A stretch of 64,000 nt of DNA. Source: Burkholderiales bacterium (GTDB lineage Bacteria; Pseudomonadota; Gammaproteobacteria; Burkholderiales; Nitrosomonadaceae). Below are positions 61,872-64,000 of the stretch, piece by piece (the first letter of the stretch is position 1; every line of letters starts with the position of its first letter). The notes below the pieces were generated by a model. It ran no database searches and was not told where the DNA came from. It worked only from the letters and a program-made list of their open reading frames with translations. The stretch lies in assembly GCA_024235795.1 (NCBI GenBank), contig JACKLR010000003.1, positions 930,001-994,000 of the forward strand, given 5' to 3'. The translations under genes were made by a program, and so were the position numbers.

Positions 61872-62273
61872 TCAATGCGCCCATTTAGCCGCCTTAGCAA
61901 TTAGGTCGGAGCGATATCGTGCATTATATTTCGGCATTCTTGAATGATAATTTGCTGCCTTCGTCCAGATATCACCTCTATCATACTTGATGTGCTGACG
62001 AATACGCCAAGCGGCCAGGTCGTAGGCATAACATCCGGTCTGTGCAACATGATCAGCAGTAATGCCGTATTTGGATAAATCCCGAAGGTACGTCGTATTA
62101 AATTGCATCGTGCCAACATCGTGCGAGCCATTGTTGTTTTCTACCCATTGACCGGGTTTTCCACCTTCTTTTTCCGCGATGGCCAATAAAATGTTGGCCG
62201 GAATTTCATATTTCACCGCAGCAATAATGGAACAGACGACTCGTTCTTGCATATCTGGCGGCAAATCAACCAT
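61872..62273 (-). CDS. trbN: TrbN-like lytic transglycosylase
   Basis: 133 residues. ILLAIAEKEGGKPGQW carries the catalytic Glu of SLT-type transglycosylases, and HDVGTMQFNTTYL is the following motif. No obvious signal peptide. It opens the peptidoglycan for the mating channel. Its start is one base after the stop of the OmpA-like gene. In RP4 trbN follows trbM directly. Confidence 0.88.
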   Translation of the reverse strand: MVDLPPDMQERVVCSIIAAVKYEIPANILLAIAEKEGGKPGQWVENNNGSHDVGTMQFNTTYLRDLSKYGITADHVAQTGCYAYDLAAWRIRQHIKYDRGDIWTKAANYHSRMPKYNARYRSDLIAKAAKWAH

Positions 62274-62274
62274 T

Positions 62275-62997
62275 TCAGTAATATCTGGGTTGTGGTGGAT
62301 AATTCACCGGGTGTTGCTGTGGATACTGTGATTGCGGTGTTTGTGCTTGGGATACTTCAAACATGTAAATTTCCACACGCCGGTTTTGTGCACGGCCAGC
62401 CATAGTGTCATTGGATGCAATCGGCTCATACGAGCCACGGCCATCAATGTGAATGCGGTTCGCTGCAATATCCTGGTTTACCAGGTAATTACGGGTGCTG
62501 GCTGCACGATTGACCGACAGCGGATTATTGATTGCATCGGTGCCGGTACTGTCGGTATGGCCGATGATTCTGGCCTGAGCTGCAGAATTGCTCATCATTC
62601 CAGCGACCAGACTGTTCAAGACGGGGCGCATTTCCGGTTTGATGTCGGCTCGTCCCGTGTCAAACGAAAAATCTCCCGGCACATTCATCTTAAGCTCATT
62701 ACCGGGTGTTTGGGTGACTTCAATACCGGTTCCTTCAGTTACCTGTTCCATCTGCTGGCGCTGCTTTTCCATATGCGACGACCAGACATAACCGCCCAAT
62801 GTGCCAACGCCTGCACCAATACCCGCACCCAGTGCAGGATCACCGGCAATTACGCCGATGATGGCGCCAGCGGCAGCACCGATACCGGTGCCCGCCGCTG
62901 TACCCTGTGCAGTTCTTCTTTGTGAATCTGTCATGCTGGCGCAGCCAGCTAACAGCACTGCTATTAGAACAATTAAAACCGGTTTCTTCAAGAACAT
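62275..62997 (-). CDS. OmpA-family lipoprotein within the trb operon
   Basis: 240 residues from ATG at 62997 (MFLKKPVLIVLIAVLLAGCASM); lipobox LLAGC at about residue 19. A glycine-zipper region (GTGIGAAAGAIIGVIAGDPALGAGIGAGVGTLGGYVWS) is followed by a complete OmpA peptidoglycan-binding domain with IIGHTDSTGTDAINNPLSVNRAASTRNYL and GRAQNRRVEIY. It has no counterpart in RP4 trb and probably anchors the channel to the cell wall. Confidence 0.92.
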   Translation of the reverse strand: MFLKKPVLIVLIAVLLAGCASMTDSQRRTAQGTAAGTGIGAAAGAIIGVIAGDPALGAGIGAGVGTLGGYVWSSHMEKQRQQMEQVTEGTGIEVTQTPGNELKMNVPGDFSFDTGRADIKPEMRPVLNSLVAGMMSNSAAQARIIGHTDSTGTDAINNPLSVNRAASTRNYLVNQDIAANRIHIDGRGSYEPIASNDTMAGRAQNRRVEIYMFEVSQAQTPQSQYPQQHPVNYPPQPRYY

Positions 62998-62998
62998 G

Positions 62999-63295
62999 TT
63001 AAAACCCCAGTTGTCTGCCATATTGGTTGTTAACCATATGCGGCCAGTTTCCAGCCGTTGTACATTTGCCCAGAAACTTGCCGCGTGCGCTAAAAGTCTT
63101 GTTCAGGCTGATGCCGCCATGACTGTTAAACTTGATGATATCGAAATAATCCTGAACAAAACCTTTACAACCTGAAACCACGCCGGAGCCCTGCAGCATT
63201 CCGGCCATGCACAGTACGGTGCTGCAGGAATCTTTTGCCTTGGCAGGTGTGACAAACAAAAACATCAATATTAAAAATCCAAGTAGTTTTTTCAT
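62999..63295 (-). CDS. trbM: TrbM-like conjugal transfer protein
   Basis: 98 residues; RP4 TrbM is about twice as long, but the conserved part is present. A signal peptide (cut after AKA near 20) is followed by DSCSTVLCMAGMLQGSGVVSGCKGFVQDYFDI, the TrbM signature with paired Cys, and SARGKFLGKC. Periplasmic. Its ATG directly follows the trbL stop. Confidence 0.88.
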   Translation of the reverse strand: MKKLLGFLILMFLFVTPAKAKDSCSTVLCMAGMLQGSGVVSGCKGFVQDYFDIIKFNSHGGISLNKTFSARGKFLGKCTTAGNWPHMVNNQYGRQLGF

Positions 63296-64000
63296 CTATC
63301 GGCCTCCTCTGGAAATGTAATTGCCGCTGTTCTCAGCATTCTGCCCGGCTTTAACCGCATTCATCAGCGGTTCTATACCTTTGATGGGGCTGTTTCTGCG
63401 TAATGCGGATACACCATAAGCGGTTATTGCCGCAGTCGTTCCCGCTGCCGCAACCAGACCACCGGCGCTATAACTGCCGATTCCGGCAGTCGAACCGATA
63501 CTGCTGCCGGTGACGATCCCTGAAATCAGCGGAGGAAGTTTGGAAATCAGTACCCATAACGCTATGGTAAAAACCAGCATGACGGCGAGTTCTTCATAAT
63601 TCAGAATATTCGTGGACATCTTGGTGTAGAAGCTTGACAGCAACTCACCACCAATTCCAACAATTAACAGCATTACAAATAGTTGAACGCCAACACCGAG
63701 AACCGTTTTAAAGTAGTTGATGGCAATATCTGTTGTCCATTTGGCGCCCCCAAAGCCTAACAAAAATATACCGGCATAAAGTAATACCCACGACGCAACC
63801 AATAGCAGTAACATATTGACTGCTATTACTGCCAAAATAACAATGATTGCCAGGGACATGATAAAACCAAGAAAGCTATCGAGGGGTTGTAAAATGGTAA
63901 TGTTGTTTATGGATCTTTCGAGAATTAAGAAACCAATATCCACAATACTTGTGTGACTGGCGCCTCCCGGTAATCCGGCAGCACTTTTTCCCAAATCTTC
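63296..64000 (-). CDS. trbL: TrbL-like mating-channel membrane protein (5' end outside window)
   Basis: The frame is open to the window edge and covers about 234 C-terminal residues; TrbL has about 450-530. It has five or so hydrophobic helices (SLAIIVILAVIAVNMLLLLVASWVLLYAGIFLLGFGG and others) and the conserved LLGFGGAKWTTDIAINYFKTVLGVGVQLFVMLLIVGIG typical of TrbL/VirB6. The tail is Gly/Ala-rich. It forms part of the inner-membrane pore and shows that a P-type secretion operon continues to the right. Confidence 0.92.
   Translation of the reverse strand, partial: EDLGKSAAGLPGGASHTSIVDIGFLILERSINNITILQPLDSFLGFIMSLAIIVILAVIAVNMLLLLVASWVLLYAGIFLLGFGGAKWTTDIAINYFKTVLGVGVQLFVMLLIVGIGGELLSSFYTKMSTNILNYEELAVMLVFTIALWVLISKLPPLISGIVTGSSIGSTAGIGSYSAGGLVAAAGTTAAITAYGVSALRRNSPIKGIEPLMNAVKAGQNAENSGNYISRGGR

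Noticed and set aside
61628..61888. An 86-codon plus-strand frame ending inside trbN
   Set aside because: It overlaps the trbN 3' end on the opposite strand and shows no protein features; probably chance in AT-rich DNA.

Overview
The window looks like accessory DNA from a Gram-negative proteobacterium, most likely a betaproteobacterium. A Nitrosomonas-like ammonia oxidiser is my best guess, from the style of the insertion sequences and the IncP-type transfer genes, but no housekeeping marker is present to confirm it.

Region 1 (1-11,566, all minus strand) is a tight, overlapping five-gene operon. It encodes a CHASE2 sensor histidine kinase, a 1,086-residue membrane protein whose first third is two tandem PgsC/CapC-like modules (the membrane subunit of poly-gamma-glutamate synthesis), and three exported proteins. 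The small exported protein shares a domain with two degenerate repeats in the periplasmic part of the CapC-like protein. No CapB ligase is seen. I could not match this operon to any described system and regard it as the best candidate for something new.

Region 2 (11.8-33 kb) is an insertion-sequence and toxin-antitoxin graveyard. It holds IS630, IS1380, rve-type, ISAs1, IS21, IS5, IS1595 and IS5/IS1182-type elements and two MITE families. Most boundaries could be set from target duplications. One stack is nested five deep: an ISXO2-like remnant contains an IS5 element, which contains an IS21 element, which contains an IS630 element, which contains an IS1182-like element. higB, higA and fitB/vapC are each split by an insertion with the reading frame recoverable. 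parDE, a RelE-type pair and yefM-yoeB remain intact. The region ends at a tRNA-Ile(CAU)-like 3' fragment with a terminator, probably an attachment site.

Region 3 (33.1-43.7 kb) is an IncP/RP4-like DNA-processing module: traK-traL-traM diverge from traJ-traI-traG-traF across an oriT. These are followed by a small TraD-like gene, an ArdC/Toprim fusion and a decayed radC-like gene. The matching mating-pair genes (trbL, trbM, an OmpA-like lipoprotein and trbN) enter from the right edge (61.9-64 kb). An integrative or plasmid-borne conjugative element therefore spans at least 33-64 kb.

Region 4 (43.9-61.2 kb) is cargo between tra and trb. It starts with an SBF/ACR3-type permease and two more IS elements (IS4, IS1380). 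A minus-strand gene series follows: PD40 protein, methyltransferase, small membrane protein, TetR regulator, flavin monooxygenase, OsmC, FmdB zinc ribbon and beta-carbonic anhydrase. The carbonic anhydrase has a near-perfect sigma-54 promoter and faces a divergent sigma-54 activator, with tandem activator-site palindromes between them. A LysR regulator and a divergent outer-membrane SphA/MetA-type protein lie inside a pair of roughly 118-bp inverted repeats. Relics of an SNF2 helicase, an IS3 element and an IS200/IS605 element fill the gaps.
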